A stretch of 64,000 bases of DNA from Candidatus Marimicrobium litorale (GCF_026262645.1 NZ_SHNO01000001.1:1860001-1924000), one strand, 5' to 3'. Shown: positions 27,028-36,212, counted from the first letter of the stretch. Notes: generated by a model from the letters alone, not told the origin. A program made the numbers and translations.

Positions 27028-27201
27028 GGCACTTGTATTGGGCAGTGACTAAAATTTCCTTCAGCTCTTCTTCTTGCATTTCTATATTCTCTCCCAGCTA
27101 TAACTGGCGTTTATCAATTCGTCTCTCTGCTCAAACATACTGTCGAGCGTTTTTGTTAGTACCATTGTTCGTCATATAAACGTATTGCCCTAAACTAAGG
27201 G

Positions 27202-27285
27202 CTAGGGCTTCACCGACTTAATATCAAATAGTCCCGGCCCTTCAGGTAGCTCATCGAGTACGCTGGGGCCAAGTCCTTTAGCCTC
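27202..27285 (-). pseudogene. Remnant C of a sigma-70 family gene (C-terminal tail)
   Basis: The minus strand encodes EAKGLGPSVLDELPEG, then PGLFDIKSVKP and a TAG at 27202-27204. The 75 bp at 27211-27285 match remnant B (20957-21031) with two mismatches; outside this the two are unrelated. No start codon and no upstream sigma domain. It lies about 90 bp upstream of an unrelated rightward gene and near the right edge of the LRR cassette. Confidence 0.65.
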
Positions 27286-27373
27286 GTCTATACACCGTTG
27301 CCGGGGTCACTATGGGCTAGGTATATACACCACCTTCCGCTAGGGTGGGAATCCCGTTAAATGGAGTTAACCA

Positions 27374-27811
27374 ATGAAATACATCCTCGCCGTTTTAGTC
27401 ATGACATTCAGCCTGCAGTCCAGTGCGGACAGCTGGCTTTGTACAGGGGATCAATCGGCTGGCTTTCAACTGACAGATGGGAACTGGCAACCATTTAGTT
27501 TCACGCCAGGAGATCAGTACCTCATCAAAGAGGCTGACGAGAAGCGCAGCGCCTACGGCGGCATATACCAGGTACATGTGTTCGGTAAAAAAGTACCCAC
27601 CTGGACATGCGGTGACTTCAGGAGCGTTATCGGCACCGAAAAACTGCTGGTCTGCGACGGGTGGGCTGCACCCGGCGAGTCGTTCAAATATAATCCTGCC
27701 ACTGGGCATTTCCTCGCAACCAGGACCACAGGGTATGTACAGGATGGTAAGGAGGGAGGCATCTCTCCCGCCACCCCTTCGATAGAAATAGGCACATGCT
27801 CGCCCCTCTAG
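27374..27811 (+). CDS. Exported small protein of unknown function
   Basis: A 145-aa product with a signal peptide (MKYILAVLVMTFSLQSSA, cleavage near ADS) and a compact beta-rich mature part with four cysteines (WLCTGD, WTCGDF, LLVCDGW, IGTCSPL), probably two disulfides. GGAG precedes the ATG by 8 nt. No domain recognised. It is transcribed alone, convergent with the acylase gene. A GC-rich inverted repeat (27844-27861, GAGCGG with CCGCTC) lies just after its stop but without a T-run. Confidence 0.7.
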   Translation: MKYILAVLVMTFSLQSSADSWLCTGDQSAGFQLTDGNWQPFSFTPGDQYLIKEADEKRSAYGGIYQVHVFGKKVPTWTCGDFRSVIGTEKLLVCDGWAAPGESFKYNPATGHFLATRTTGYVQDGKEGGISPATPSIEIGTCSPL

Positions 27812-27904
27812 GCGGCTGAGAAAACAGCGCTCTACAGTCGAGCGAGCGGGCGTATCCGCTCAGAGGAGCGGCGCGAGCGCCGCCGCCTCGTGCGCAAACA
27901 GGCC

Positions 27905-30322
27905 TTACTCGGAAATAGTCTCGCGTCTGATTTCCTGCGCATCGCGATCACTTTCACAAAATGGCATATCGATCCAACCGCTCTGCGAGTATAGCTTGGT
28001 TGCATCTGCGTAGTGCGGGGAAGCCGGATCAGTGGACTGTGAGTAAGTGAGTATCGCGTTTGCATCCGGACAGTCGCTCTCATCCCAGCTCACAGCCTGG
28101 ATATAGCTGTTGCCAGCACGCACATCCGAGTAGCCCTCTCCCGCAACCAGGCTCGCACTAATCACGCTGAACAGCATGGCGCCAGATCCACCTGGCAAAG
28201 GAATTTTCTCGCCATTCCTCTCAATAAACTGCACATCGCCCCAAGGCGCATCCAGCGCAATGTCATTGTCTTGCAGCACTGTGACTGCCGTTGCGAGGGC
28301 ACCGCGCACCGACTCAACCAGGGCAGGGTCACCTGTATTGAGCGTTCTCGGTGTATTCACCGGGTCGGTAGAATCAAAGGGAACCGCCCACAGATTATCC
28401 AATCCTCTGGCGACCCGCCAGAATTCAAAGAAAATATGGCCGCCTACACTGTCTATGGTGTGCCTTGTATCCCACTCGGCCAGGATATTACAGGCCTGCA
28501 GCATAGCGTCACCACTGACACCGTAGGACGTCCAGTCATCGACGGCGATGCATATCGCAACGACCTCGTCATTCACCAGCTCTGCAGCATGGTTGCGTGC
28601 GGAGGTAAAAATTTCTCGCACATTTTGATTACTGAACCCCTCCCCCTCCAATCCATCAGTACCGGCGAGCCTCTGTTCTGCCTGAACAAAGGTTAATCGC
28701 GTGCGGAGAGACTGCTCGTATTCCTCGGGACCGATAGCCCGGGTGAAGCCGGTCAGCAAGCTACGGGGATTGGGCAGCCAATAACTGTCGTTGGCGTTGG
28801 CGCCGTACTCCGTGGTGCGCAGTTTGGGCAAATTGTCGTAGCCAAGCAGATGGGGCGGTGCGTCCTCGTCATTACCCAATAGACAATCGCTGTCTGAGCC
28901 ATCCAGGCTCACCACGCTGGCCACCGGCAAAATGAGTGGACCATAGGGCGGCCGTACACAGGTATCAATCAGTGCCTGAGAAGCATTGGGCACCACGGAA
29001 ACATCACCGTAAAAACCTTCGCCAAAACGGTCTGCAGCGATGGTGTTAACCCAGGGAATACCGATCGTGCGTGTCGCCTCCAGTATGTCATCCATGCTTT
29101 CTGCCAAACCAAAATTGATCCAGTTCTCCAGGCCGCGCAGATTTTCCTTGTTGGCATCGTTGAAAGCAAAGACCGTACCATTGCCCGTAGGCCAGCCGCC
29201 GAGTGCCGCGTTGATACCGCCGAGATCGGCAATCGGACCAAACTGGCTGATATAGAATGTGTGCTGCACCGTGGCACCACTCCCGTCTATCGCCTCGACG
29301 GTGAATGGCTCCAGCTCTACCAACTCATCGTCGAAAAAATACTCGAGGGGGTTATCCGGGTTCAATGTCAACTCGTGCAGGGTGAAACGCCGCGCGGTCG
29401 ACACCGTATGAGTCCATGCGGTGTCCTTGTTAAACCCAATATTCGCCAGCGGGATGCCGAACAAGCCGGCACCCATCACATCGTAAACGCCGGGAATGGT
29501 GTAATGCGCCATAAAAAACCGACTGATGCCACGCCACGGAAAGTGCGGATTGCCAAACAACACGCCGCTGTTGCTGCCGGCCGCATCGCGCCCAGCCCCG
29601 TAGGCATTGCTGCCCAGTTCTTCAACAGGCGAGAAGCCCATCCTGTCGCGCACTTGATCTGCCGTGAGCGCCTTGAACTGAGCAACCATGGCGCTCATCT
29701 CTTCCTCGCTCAAAGCCGCCTGACTCAGGGATTGCTCCGGGGGTGACGCAGCCACCAGCTCATTGTAAAACGGATCGGCAGATGCCCGCAGAATGGTTTT
29801 GTGCCCAGATTTCAACGTATCTTCAAATGTCACGGCGCGCACCCAGGCGGCACCCCGGCAGCCCTCCTCGCCCTCGGCAAGGTTATCAACGCCGGTATCT
29901 GCCAGGTAACGCGAAATACCCGCCGCGTAGCCTTTAAACAGGGCAAGGCCCCGCGGTGACATCTGGGCCTTTACCCGCTCCAGCGCCTCATCGGTATTGT
30001 AGAGTTTCATTACAAAATCGAATGCGAGATTGCCTTCCTCTCCCAGTAGCTCCGCCGACTGACCATTGGCACGCACCACATCACGCATGTAAGGGCAGAA
30101 ATTTTGCTGCGCAAAGGCATTACCGATGCCATAGCCCAAACCTTCCCAATCGTCTGCCACTACATGCGGAATGCCATATTCCGTCCAGATAATCTCTGCC
30201 TGGTATTCAGGCTGCGAGCCGTTATTCGAGTTATTAGAGGAATCGCTACAGCCCCACAACAGGAGCATGCAAATCACGGTGAAAGGAAGCAATCTCGCTG
30301 CGCTGCGGTACCTGTTCGTCAT
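27905..30322 (-). CDS. Penicillin-acylase family (Ntn-hydrolase) lipoprotein
   Basis: An 805-aa protein with a lipoprotein signal (ICMLLLWGC, Cys25). The S45 penicillin acylase/acyl-homoserine-lactone acylase pattern is present: the alpha-chain start AEIIWTEYGIPHVVADDWE, a spacer, then the autocatalytic nucleophile at Ser238 in EELGSNAYG, followed by GVLFGNPHFPW. Members self-cleave into two chains and hydrolyse amide bonds of acylated substrates such as beta-lactams, acyl-homoserine lactones or lipopeptides. A lipid anchor is less usual than the soluble periplasmic form. GGAG lies 8 nt before the ATG. The substrate cannot be predicted; no luxI/R gene is nearby. Confidence 0.88.
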   Translation of the reverse strand: MTNRYRSAARLLPFTVICMLLLWGCSDSSNNSNNGSQPEYQAEIIWTEYGIPHVVADDWEGLGYGIGNAFAQQNFCPYMRDVVRANGQSAELLGEEGNLAFDFVMKLYNTDEALERVKAQMSPRGLALFKGYAAGISRYLADTGVDNLAEGEEGCRGAAWVRAVTFEDTLKSGHKTILRASADPFYNELVAASPPEQSLSQAALSEEEMSAMVAQFKALTADQVRDRMGFSPVEELGSNAYGAGRDAAGSNSGVLFGNPHFPWRGISRFFMAHYTIPGVYDVMGAGLFGIPLANIGFNKDTAWTHTVSTARRFTLHELTLNPDNPLEYFFDDELVELEPFTVEAIDGSGATVQHTFYISQFGPIADLGGINAALGGWPTGNGTVFAFNDANKENLRGLENWINFGLAESMDDILEATRTIGIPWVNTIAADRFGEGFYGDVSVVPNASQALIDTCVRPPYGPLILPVASVVSLDGSDSDCLLGNDEDAPPHLLGYDNLPKLRTTEYGANANDSYWLPNPRSLLTGFTRAIGPEEYEQSLRTRLTFVQAEQRLAGTDGLEGEGFSNQNVREIFTSARNHAAELVNDEVVAICIAVDDWTSYGVSGDAMLQACNILAEWDTRHTIDSVGGHIFFEFWRVARGLDNLWAVPFDSTDPVNTPRTLNTGDPALVESVRGALATAVTVLQDNDIALDAPWGDVQFIERNGEKIPLPGGSGAMLFSVISASLVAGEGYSDVRAGNSYIQAVSWDESDCPDANAILTYSQSTDPASPHYADATKLYSQSGWIDMPFCESDRDAQEIRRETISE

Positions 30323-30676
30323 GCTAATCTCCGTTGACTATCGATGGGGTGCCCTAAATCGGTGTACCCGAGTATAGGCCATACAAAGCGCCTACTGCGA
30401 TAAAATCGACACGCGCTCTCCCAGCCTCATGCCAAAGGCGGCGCAGGCGACTGACCCGATGGTGGTTTACCTGTGGAAGGGAAGCACCCCACACCCGACC
30501 TGGGCCAACCACTCCTGCGCAGGCAACAGCAGACGCAGCCGGCCTGAAGGGGTGAGTGTCACTCTCTTCTCATCCATGCCTACGGGCATCGCCACCCCTT
30601 ATGGGGACCCGTTGTTATAGATACCCAGCCATTGAGGCCGGGTCTCGTGGCTTCAGCTTCAGTGCGTACCTTTCAC
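30323..30676 (-). other. Intergenic region between acylase and Rap1a-type gene
   Basis: About 350 bp without a convincing gene. It contains the inverted-repeat structure at 30547-30600. A 41-codon minus-strand frame (MPVGMDEKRVTLTPSGRL onward) has coding-like residues but no family or ribosome binding site, and may be a remnant. Confidence 0.4.
30547..30600. other. Inverted-repeat structure, possible three-way RNA junction
   Basis: A perfect 8-bp outer stem (AAGGGGTG with CACCCCTT) encloses a small hairpin (AGTG/CACT) and a second hairpin ATGCC-TACG-GGCAT with a stable UNCG-type tetraloop if read on the plus strand. There is no T-run on either side, so it is not a standard terminator. Function unknown. 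Confidence 0.35.
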
Positions 30677-31036
30677 CTATCTACAGGGAAAAGCGTCCCT
30701 CAGCGCGACGTATATCAGAGACCCCTGTCGCTTTTGCAGTTCCTGGGGGTGATTCTTCAGGTACTCCATCACTATTTTGATGTTTTGTCCCGTTGTTACC
30801 CCTTCGGGGAAACAGATCATATTCGCGTCAGCTGCTTTTTTATAACTGGCCGCCATGTCCATCGCGCCCTTCACCGTTCCGGTACAGATGCCTGCGTCAT
30901 ACAAATTTGCCGCTTGCCCATTGGATAACGCAAGCGCGGCGCGACAGTTTTTTTGTAAATTATCGCCTGTCTGCCCGTAGCTCGCCGCAGCGGCCACAAG
31001 CAAAAAAAGCGACAGTACAACTTGTAGATATTTCAT
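30677..31036 (-). CDS. Rap1a/Tai-family exported protein
   Basis: A 119-aa protein with a signal peptide (VVLSLFLLVAAAASYGQ) and the Rap1a/Tai pattern: C-x-A-...-Y-xAGIC-TG-x-KGAMDMA, then ICFPEGVTTGQNIKIV, MEYLKNHPQ and the closing ALRDAFPC, with three or four conserved cysteines. Characterised members in Serratia are periplasmic immunity proteins against the type VI effectors Ssp1/Tae4. No amidase effector is next to it, and many family members are orphans with other roles. GAGGAAA lies 6 nt before the ATG. Confidence 0.75.
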   Translation of the reverse strand: MKYLQVVLSLFLLVAAAASYGQTGDNLQKNCRAALALSNGQAANLYDAGICTGTVKGAMDMAASYKKAADANMICFPEGVTTGQNIKIVMEYLKNHPQELQKRQGSLIYVALRDAFPCR

Positions 31037-31167
31037 TTCTTTTTCCTCTGGATTGATTTGGGACTCTGGTAAATGCTGACAATCAGTCGGCAGACGCAGA
31101 CTGCCATCTACGCGCCAGCTTCATTAGCTCCCCTCTAATGGACGCAATTTTTGTAGCAAGGGCGCGC

Positions 31168-31479
31168 CTATCGAGCTTCCGCGGCAGCAGGCTCGTCAGA
31201 AAAATCGCCTCGTTGCATGTCAGCGGAAAAACTATCGACGCTTTCCCGTACTACTTGCTCAAGCTTCGCCTGCATGCCATCGCTCGATGGACCTTTTAAT
31301 ACCGTGTTTCTCAATTGATAGTAGGTGTGATCATAGGTACCAAGCACCAGCCCGGTACGCTCTTTAGTAACATAGGGATTGCCGTCAGTATAAATTTGTA
31401 AAACAACTTCAAACCCAACAACGCCTGCAGAATCTGGCGATAAATACTCGCTATAGAAGAGAGGTCGCCTGCCACTCAC
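31168..31479 (-). CDS. Hypothetical protein overlapping the Sel1-repeat gene
   Basis: A 103-aa frame from GTG 31479 that overlaps the 3' end of the Sel1-repeat gene by 29 nt. The residues look protein-like (GVVGFEVVLQIYTDGNPYVT, KERTGLVLGTYDHTYYQL), with an acidic C-terminus, but there is no signal peptide, recognised domain or clear ribosome binding site. It could be a small coupled gene or the remaining 3' part of an older gene. Function unknown. Confidence 0.4.
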   Translation of the reverse strand: MSGRRPLFYSEYLSPDSAGVVGFEVVLQIYTDGNPYVTKERTGLVLGTYDHTYYQLRNTVLKGPSSDGMQAKLEQVVRESVDSFSADMQRGDFSDEPAAAEAR

Positions 31480-32467
31480 GCGCCAGCTTTCTCGCCTCCA
31501 CCAGCTGGAGAGGCGTCATGAGGGTCGCCGCTTGATCGCGATGAACACTGGCTTCCTCACTGCCGGCAACAGAAGCCAGGTCAAACCACATATGGGCGAG
31601 TATAAAATTCTGCGGCACCCCTTTTCCTGTCGCATAAAGCAGTCCCAGGCAGTACTGTCCCTCCGCATCACCCTGCTCCGCAGCCCTGCGACACCAACTG
31701 AGCGCTTGCCCATTGTTATAAGACACACCCTCGCCGAGAAAATACATAACGCCCAATTTACTCTGCGCTGCAGCAGTCCCTTGCTCAGCCGCTTTACGGT
31801 ACCACTTGGCCGCCTGCTCATAATCCTGTGATGCGCCTTGTCCAAAATAATACGTTAGACCCAGGTTGTACTGCGCTATGGCATCGCCTTGCTCAGCAGC
31901 CTTTCGATACCACTTGAGCGCCTGCCCGTAATCCTGGGGCACGCCTTGCCCCTTACTGTACCAATACCCCAAATTGGCCTGAGCATTCGGATGACCCTGC
32001 TCAGCAGCCTTGAGATACCAATTCAGTGCCCGCGTGTAATCCTGGGAGACGCCTTGCCCGTTAGCGTACCTATACCCAAGGTTGGCCTGCGCATTGGCAT
32101 CGCCCTGCTCGGCGGCCCGGAGATACCATTGCACACCCTGCGCGTCATCCCGGGCTACGCCTTGCCCCCTGGTATAAATAGACGCCACGTTATGCTGTGC
32201 TTTCACATGCCCCAGCTCTGCAGCCTTGCGATACCAATTCAGCGCCTGCACATAGTCCTGGGACACGCCTTGCCCCTTATCGTACATAACCCCCAGGTTG
32301 TACTGTGCGTTCGCATCGCCCTGCTCAGCGCCCTGTTCAAAAAACGTCAATGCCTCGGCGTAGTTGCCGGCATCGAAGGCAGCGGCTCCCTCATCAAGGG
32401 CGTCGGCTGAAACCCACCCAACAAAAGCCGTCAGGAGAATGAAAGTCACTGCAATTATTTTTTTCAT
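31451..32467 (-). CDS. Exported Sel1-like repeat (SLR/TPR) protein
   Basis: A 338-aa protein with signal peptide MKKIIAVTFILLTAFVGWVSA and seven 36-residue Sel1-like repeats from about residue 54 (pattern AQYNLGVMYxxGQGVxQDY then AxxWYRKAAEQG). The C-terminus has the common closing segment AHMWFDLAS...REW. Such proteins are periplasmic or surface scaffolds for protein-protein contacts and occur in envelope stress, motility and host-interaction settings. GAGGGCGA precedes the ATG. No partner can be deduced from the neighbourhood. Confidence 0.85.
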   Translation of the reverse strand: MKKIIAVTFILLTAFVGWVSADALDEGAAAFDAGNYAEALTFFEQGAEQGDANAQYNLGVMYDKGQGVSQDYVQALNWYRKAAELGHVKAQHNVASIYTRGQGVARDDAQGVQWYLRAAEQGDANAQANLGYRYANGQGVSQDYTRALNWYLKAAEQGHPNAQANLGYWYSKGQGVPQDYGQALKWYRKAAEQGDAIAQYNLGLTYYFGQGASQDYEQAAKWYRKAAEQGTAAAQSKLGVMYFLGEGVSYNNGQALSWCRRAAEQGDAEGQYCLGLLYATGKGVPQNFILAHMWFDLASVAGSEEASVHRDQAATLMTPLQLVEARKLAREWQATSLL

Positions 32468-32647
32468 AGTTCGCCCTCGATTCTATCGTGTGAAAAAGTG
32501 TCATGTATGAGCATCGAACAGGGTTCGTTCACCGACTTTGTTTACTCCAGAGACATGAGCGCATCACGCGCGATGCCCTACCTCAACTGGGCAGATTCGC
32601 TCAGGCGAGGTCAGCGCGATACACACCTCTGACCGGGTTCACATCAA

Positions 32648-33247
32648 TCAGGTTCGCACCATATCGAAGGGGGTGACCCCCTCCGGCAACGGAGGCCGTC
32701 GAGTCAACTCGGACACGGGAATACCCGATTCAAATTTTTCTATCAATTCATCAGGGTCGAACACGATGCCGACCGGGTTCTTGTCAAATTCTCCGCTTGC
32801 AAACCACTGCGCAGTCTCTTCGACCGTTGCGAAATTGTCTATCTGAAGCTCCACCCCCCCGCCATCGGGATCCCTGTAGTAGAAGGACGTCGTAGTGCCG
32901 TGGTTAATACACCAGAATGGCTCAATTTTCTCAGCCGCAAGTCGTTTGTAGGTAAACAGTAAATCAGCGAGATCTTTGTAGGTAAACGCGACGTGGTCTG
33001 TGCCGGCCGTATTTTCGACCGGGTCGAGCAGCCCCGGCTGGGCCAGAATGGCCACCCGGTGATGCTCTTCATCATAGGTCAGGAATGCAAAGTTATCTGT
33101 TTGCAAAACGACTTCAGCCTGAAGAACAAACTGATACCACTCACGCATCGCCACAAAACGTGACGTCCTGCGCACAATATGTGCCAGCTTCACAGGGGCC
33201 ACTTGTCCGCGCGCTAGCGCCGTGCGGGGAAGTTCTGCATTGGTCAT
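32648..33247 (-). CDS. VOC-family protein, extradiol-dioxygenase/glyoxalase-like
   Basis: A 199-aa vicinal-oxygen-chelate protein. Two beta-alpha-beta modules carry likely metal ligands His23 (KLAHIV), His85 (GTDHVAFTY) and Glu133 (GVELQID), the H-H-E arrangement of type I extradiol dioxygenases and glyoxalases; INHGTTTSFYYRDPDG matches the conserved region near the active site. ATG 33247 is preferred over a GTG at 33271, although neither has a strong ribosome binding site. It lies next to the catabolic operon on the opposite strand, which fits a role in ring cleavage, but the reaction is not determined by sequence. Confidence 0.75.
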   Translation of the reverse strand: MTNAELPRTALARGQVAPVKLAHIVRRTSRFVAMREWYQFVLQAEVVLQTDNFAFLTYDEEHHRVAILAQPGLLDPVENTAGTDHVAFTYKDLADLLFTYKRLAAEKIEPFWCINHGTTTSFYYRDPDGGGVELQIDNFATVEETAQWFASGEFDKNPVGIVFDPDELIEKFESGIPVSELTRRPPLPEGVTPFDMVRT

Positions 33248-33725
33248 AATACATTCTCTGAAGGCGTCCACTCCTGCGGCCAGTATAAAGCAAATAGATC
33301 AGTCGGCGTCAGCCGGGACTGCGCAGGTACCGGACACCGACAGGTTAACGGTTCTCGCTCCAATCGTAGCTGCGGCAGGCCCGATGATCCCCCGGTGAGC
33401 GGCTGATGCGAAGTAACAGAACCATGTTGCATCAGATCTATCGTCGCTTGCTGGGTGCCAGCCCATATCCATGATTCACGTTGTCAGTGCTTTGTGACAG
33501 CGGAGATAGCCGGGGCACCTGGGAGACACGCACGCACAGATTGGCCGAATATGATTCATTTGTGGCGGTCTGCCTCGGCTATTATCCCATTGTGCTAACT
33601 TGGACGCTGTATGAATGACTGCGCGAGACAGTGTTTATAGCGTTCCTTGAGTGCACGCACTACCGATACCGTTGAGAGAGCCCTCACCCTGAATGCGGCT
33701 AATCATTTTTAGATGGAGAGTCTCA
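33248..33725 (+). other. Divergent promoter region between VOC gene and TonB receptor
   Basis: About 480 bp between divergent genes. No gene is seen. It holds the regulatory motif and -10-like box at 33543-33585 and a leader of about 140 nt before the receptor gene. Confidence 0.5.
33543..33585 (+). promoter_or_regulatory. Putative activator site and promoter of the TonB-receptor operon
   Basis: GGCCGAATATGATTC at 33543-33557 is identical to a motif upstream of the MFS gene (47236-47250). In both places CTGCCTCG follows 10-12 bp later and then a -10-like box (TATTAT here, TATACT there) 36-37 bp from the motif start. No good -35 hexamer is present, as expected of an activator-dependent promoter. 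The motif core GAAT-ATG-ATTC is a short palindrome. Confidence 0.55.
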
Positions 33726-36122
33726 ATGATAAAAATTAAAACACTCGCCTCCGCCATCACCCTCACAGCAGTCTACAGCGCCCACGCTGTTGCTCAGGGC
33801 CTCATGCTCGAAGAGGTGATCGTCACCGCCCAGAAGCGGACTGAAAACCTGCAGGACGTGCCTATTTCCATCATTGCCATCAGTGGCGAGAAGATAAACG
33901 ATTTCGCCATTATCGACCTGCAGGAGCTCACTACCTACGTTCCCAATGTCACCATTAACAATGGCGCGGGCACCCCGAACCTGTTTATCCGCGGCGTGGG
34001 CTCCGGCACCAATGCCGGCTTCGAGCAATCGGTGGGCATGTTCATCGATGGCGTATATGCCGGGCGCGGTGCGCTTGCGGCTGTGCCGACGACCATGGAC
34101 CTGGAGCGAGTGGAAATACTCAAGGGGCCGCAGGGCATCCTGTTTGGCAAGAACACCGTCGCCGGTGCCATCAGCATCACCACGGCCAAACCCACTGATG
34201 AGTTCGAAGGCATGGTGGAAGCCCTGTACGAACACGACCAGGGCGAGCAGCAATACAGCGCCGTGGTGTCGGGCCCGCTCACCGATGACCTGTCTGGCCG
34301 GCTGGCGGTGCGTTATGGCGAAATGGACGGCTGGTGGGAGAACGTCGTCACCGGTTCAGAAGGGCGCAATGACGACCTCTGGTATACCCGTGGCAGTCTC
34401 CGCTGGCTCCCCACCGACACCGTGGAAATCAACGCCAAATACGAGTACGGCGACTTTGACCGCAAATCACGACCCACTGTGGTCTATCAGTCTGATTTTG
34501 AAGGCCAGGAAAACGATTTCGGTGGCGTGCCTTTTCCCGTGGTCTCCGACCGGGACAAGGGCGCCGGCGAGGTTGATGGTCGCAACCAGACCACAACGGA
34601 CGTGTTCGCCGTCACCGTGGACTGGGAGCTGGACTTCGCCACCCTGACTTCAATCTCTGCCTATTCTGCCTATGACGAGAAAACGAGCCCCGGCAATACC
34701 GATATGGCCGCCACTCCGGGCCTGTCTCGCTCTGGCAAGGAAGACTTCAAACAGTACAGCCAGGAAATACGCTTTGTCTCGCCCGGTGGCGAGACCATTG
34801 ACTGGATTGCGGGCGCCTATTACCAGTATAACGAGCTGGATATCAGCCAACAGGTATTTGCCATCGACTTCGCCCAGTCAGGACCGCTCAGTGTAGCCGG
34901 CGCACTTTACGCAGATCCCGCAGGACTGCCTGGCGCACCCAGCCAATTCGACCAGGACTCCGAAAGCTGGTCGGTCTTCAGCTCGGGCACCTGGCATTAC
35001 ACCGATACGCTGCGCTTTACCCTGGGCGCCCGGTACAGCGATGAGACCAAGGATCTGGACAAAGAGACCTTTTCCGACGGCCTGCAAATCAGGCTGGGTG
35101 ACGACTTTTACTTCGCCAACCCGTTGACTCAGGAATTGATTGCCGATGTGCGGCAGCATTCCTTCACCGGTCTGAGTCGCGATGAAGACAAGTGGACGTT
35201 CTCCGGCATTGTGCAGTGGGATGCCAGCGAAAACGCCATGCTGTACGCCAGTATCGGCACCGGGTTCAAAGGTGGTGGTTACGACCAGGCCTACAGCAGT
35301 GCGGGCTACGAGATTCGTCTGGCGAACCCTGTCACTGGCGAGCTCACTGGCGAGTCGGTACCCGGCGCCGATGCCTCGATACTGGAGTATGAACCGGAGG
35401 AAGTGATCGCCTATGAAGTCGGCGCAAAAATGCGCCTGCTCGACGGCGCGGCGGAGCTGAATATTGCGGTGTTCCGCTCGGAATACGACGATTTGCAAAC
35501 CAGTTCCCTGGTCGGTGATGTCTTCCGGGTGGGCAATGCCGGGGAATCGATCAGCCAGGGCGTGGAGGTCGATGGGCGCTGGCAAGCCACGGACCGGCTG
35601 TCCTTTGGCGGCGCGGTAGCCTATCTCGATGCTTATTACGATGATTTCGAGGGCGCCACCTGCACGATTCCGCAAGCTACTGATCCGGCCAACAACCCGG
35701 GGTGCCTGCAAGAGGATGGCAGCAATATTGAAGCATTCGGCCAGCCCGGCGGCCAAAACCTGAAAAACGAGACACTCCTGTTCGCCCCGGAATGGAGTGC
35801 CACGCTCACCGCGCGGTACGTTATGCCGGTGAGTGAAACGCTGGTGCTGGCCAACAGCCTGGACGTCAATTACGAGGATTCGTTTTATTCGGCGCTGGAC
35901 CTGGACCCCAACACCAAACACGGTTCCACCACCATCTTCAACGCCCGTATCGCGCTGGCCAGCGTGGACCGCAGCTGGTCCGTTGCCTTGATCGGTAAAA
36001 ACCTGACCGACAAGAAATCCAATATCTGGAATAACGATGTACCGATTTCTAACTCCAACAGCTACTTCGGGTTACCTAATCGACCCCGCTCGGTCGCGAT
36101 ACAAGCACGGTATAATTTCTGA
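33726..36122 (+). CDS. TonB-dependent outer-membrane receptor
   Basis: A 798-aa receptor: signal peptide ending AHAVAQG, a TonB-box-like LEEVIVTAQKR, the plug domain (LQDVPISIIAISGEKI, LFIRGVGSG, VEILKGPQGILFGKNTVAGAI) and a 22-strand barrel ending in the typical aromatic residue (QARYNF). It belongs to the large group of FyuA/sphingomonad-like receptors without an N-terminal signalling extension, so it probably imports an organic molecule rather than responding through an anti-sigma factor. GGAGAG precedes ATG 33726. First gene of a six-gene rightward set with two DUF3604 genes, a monooxygenase and hydrolases. The substrate is unknown. Confidence 0.92.
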   Translation: MIKIKTLASAITLTAVYSAHAVAQGLMLEEVIVTAQKRTENLQDVPISIIAISGEKINDFAIIDLQELTTYVPNVTINNGAGTPNLFIRGVGSGTNAGFEQSVGMFIDGVYAGRGALAAVPTTMDLERVEILKGPQGILFGKNTVAGAISITTAKPTDEFEGMVEALYEHDQGEQQYSAVVSGPLTDDLSGRLAVRYGEMDGWWENVVTGSEGRNDDLWYTRGSLRWLPTDTVEINAKYEYGDFDRKSRPTVVYQSDFEGQENDFGGVPFPVVSDRDKGAGEVDGRNQTTTDVFAVTVDWELDFATLTSISAYSAYDEKTSPGNTDMAATPGLSRSGKEDFKQYSQEIRFVSPGGETIDWIAGAYYQYNELDISQQVFAIDFAQSGPLSVAGALYADPAGLPGAPSQFDQDSESWSVFSSGTWHYTDTLRFTLGARYSDETKDLDKETFSDGLQIRLGDDFYFANPLTQELIADVRQHSFTGLSRDEDKWTFSGIVQWDASENAMLYASIGTGFKGGGYDQAYSSAGYEIRLANPVTGELTGESVPGADASILEYEPEEVIAYEVGAKMRLLDGAAELNIAVFRSEYDDLQTSSLVGDVFRVGNAGESISQGVEVDGRWQATDRLSFGGAVAYLDAYYDDFEGATCTIPQATDPANNPGCLQEDGSNIEAFGQPGGQNLKNETLLFAPEWSATLTARYVMPVSETLVLANSLDVNYEDSFYSALDLDPNTKHGSTTIFNARIALASVDRSWSVALIGKNLTDKKSNIWNNDVPISNSNSYFGLPNRPRSVAIQARYNF

Positions 36123-36212
36123 CGCAGCAGCCTTTGACGCAGCGATAGCCTGAGCGCGCAGCGCAACACCAGATACATACAGGCCCACAGAATTGAAACG
36201 GACACGCACCGT

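Noticed and set aside
27844-27880. GC-rich inverted repeats after the exported protein at 27374-27811 as a terminator
   Set aside because: Stems are good but no T-run follows on either strand.
34878-35921. 347-codon minus-strand frame opposite the TonB receptor
   Set aside because: Antisense to a full-length receptor with all family motifs; composition (His, Gln, Arg-rich) is not protein-like.
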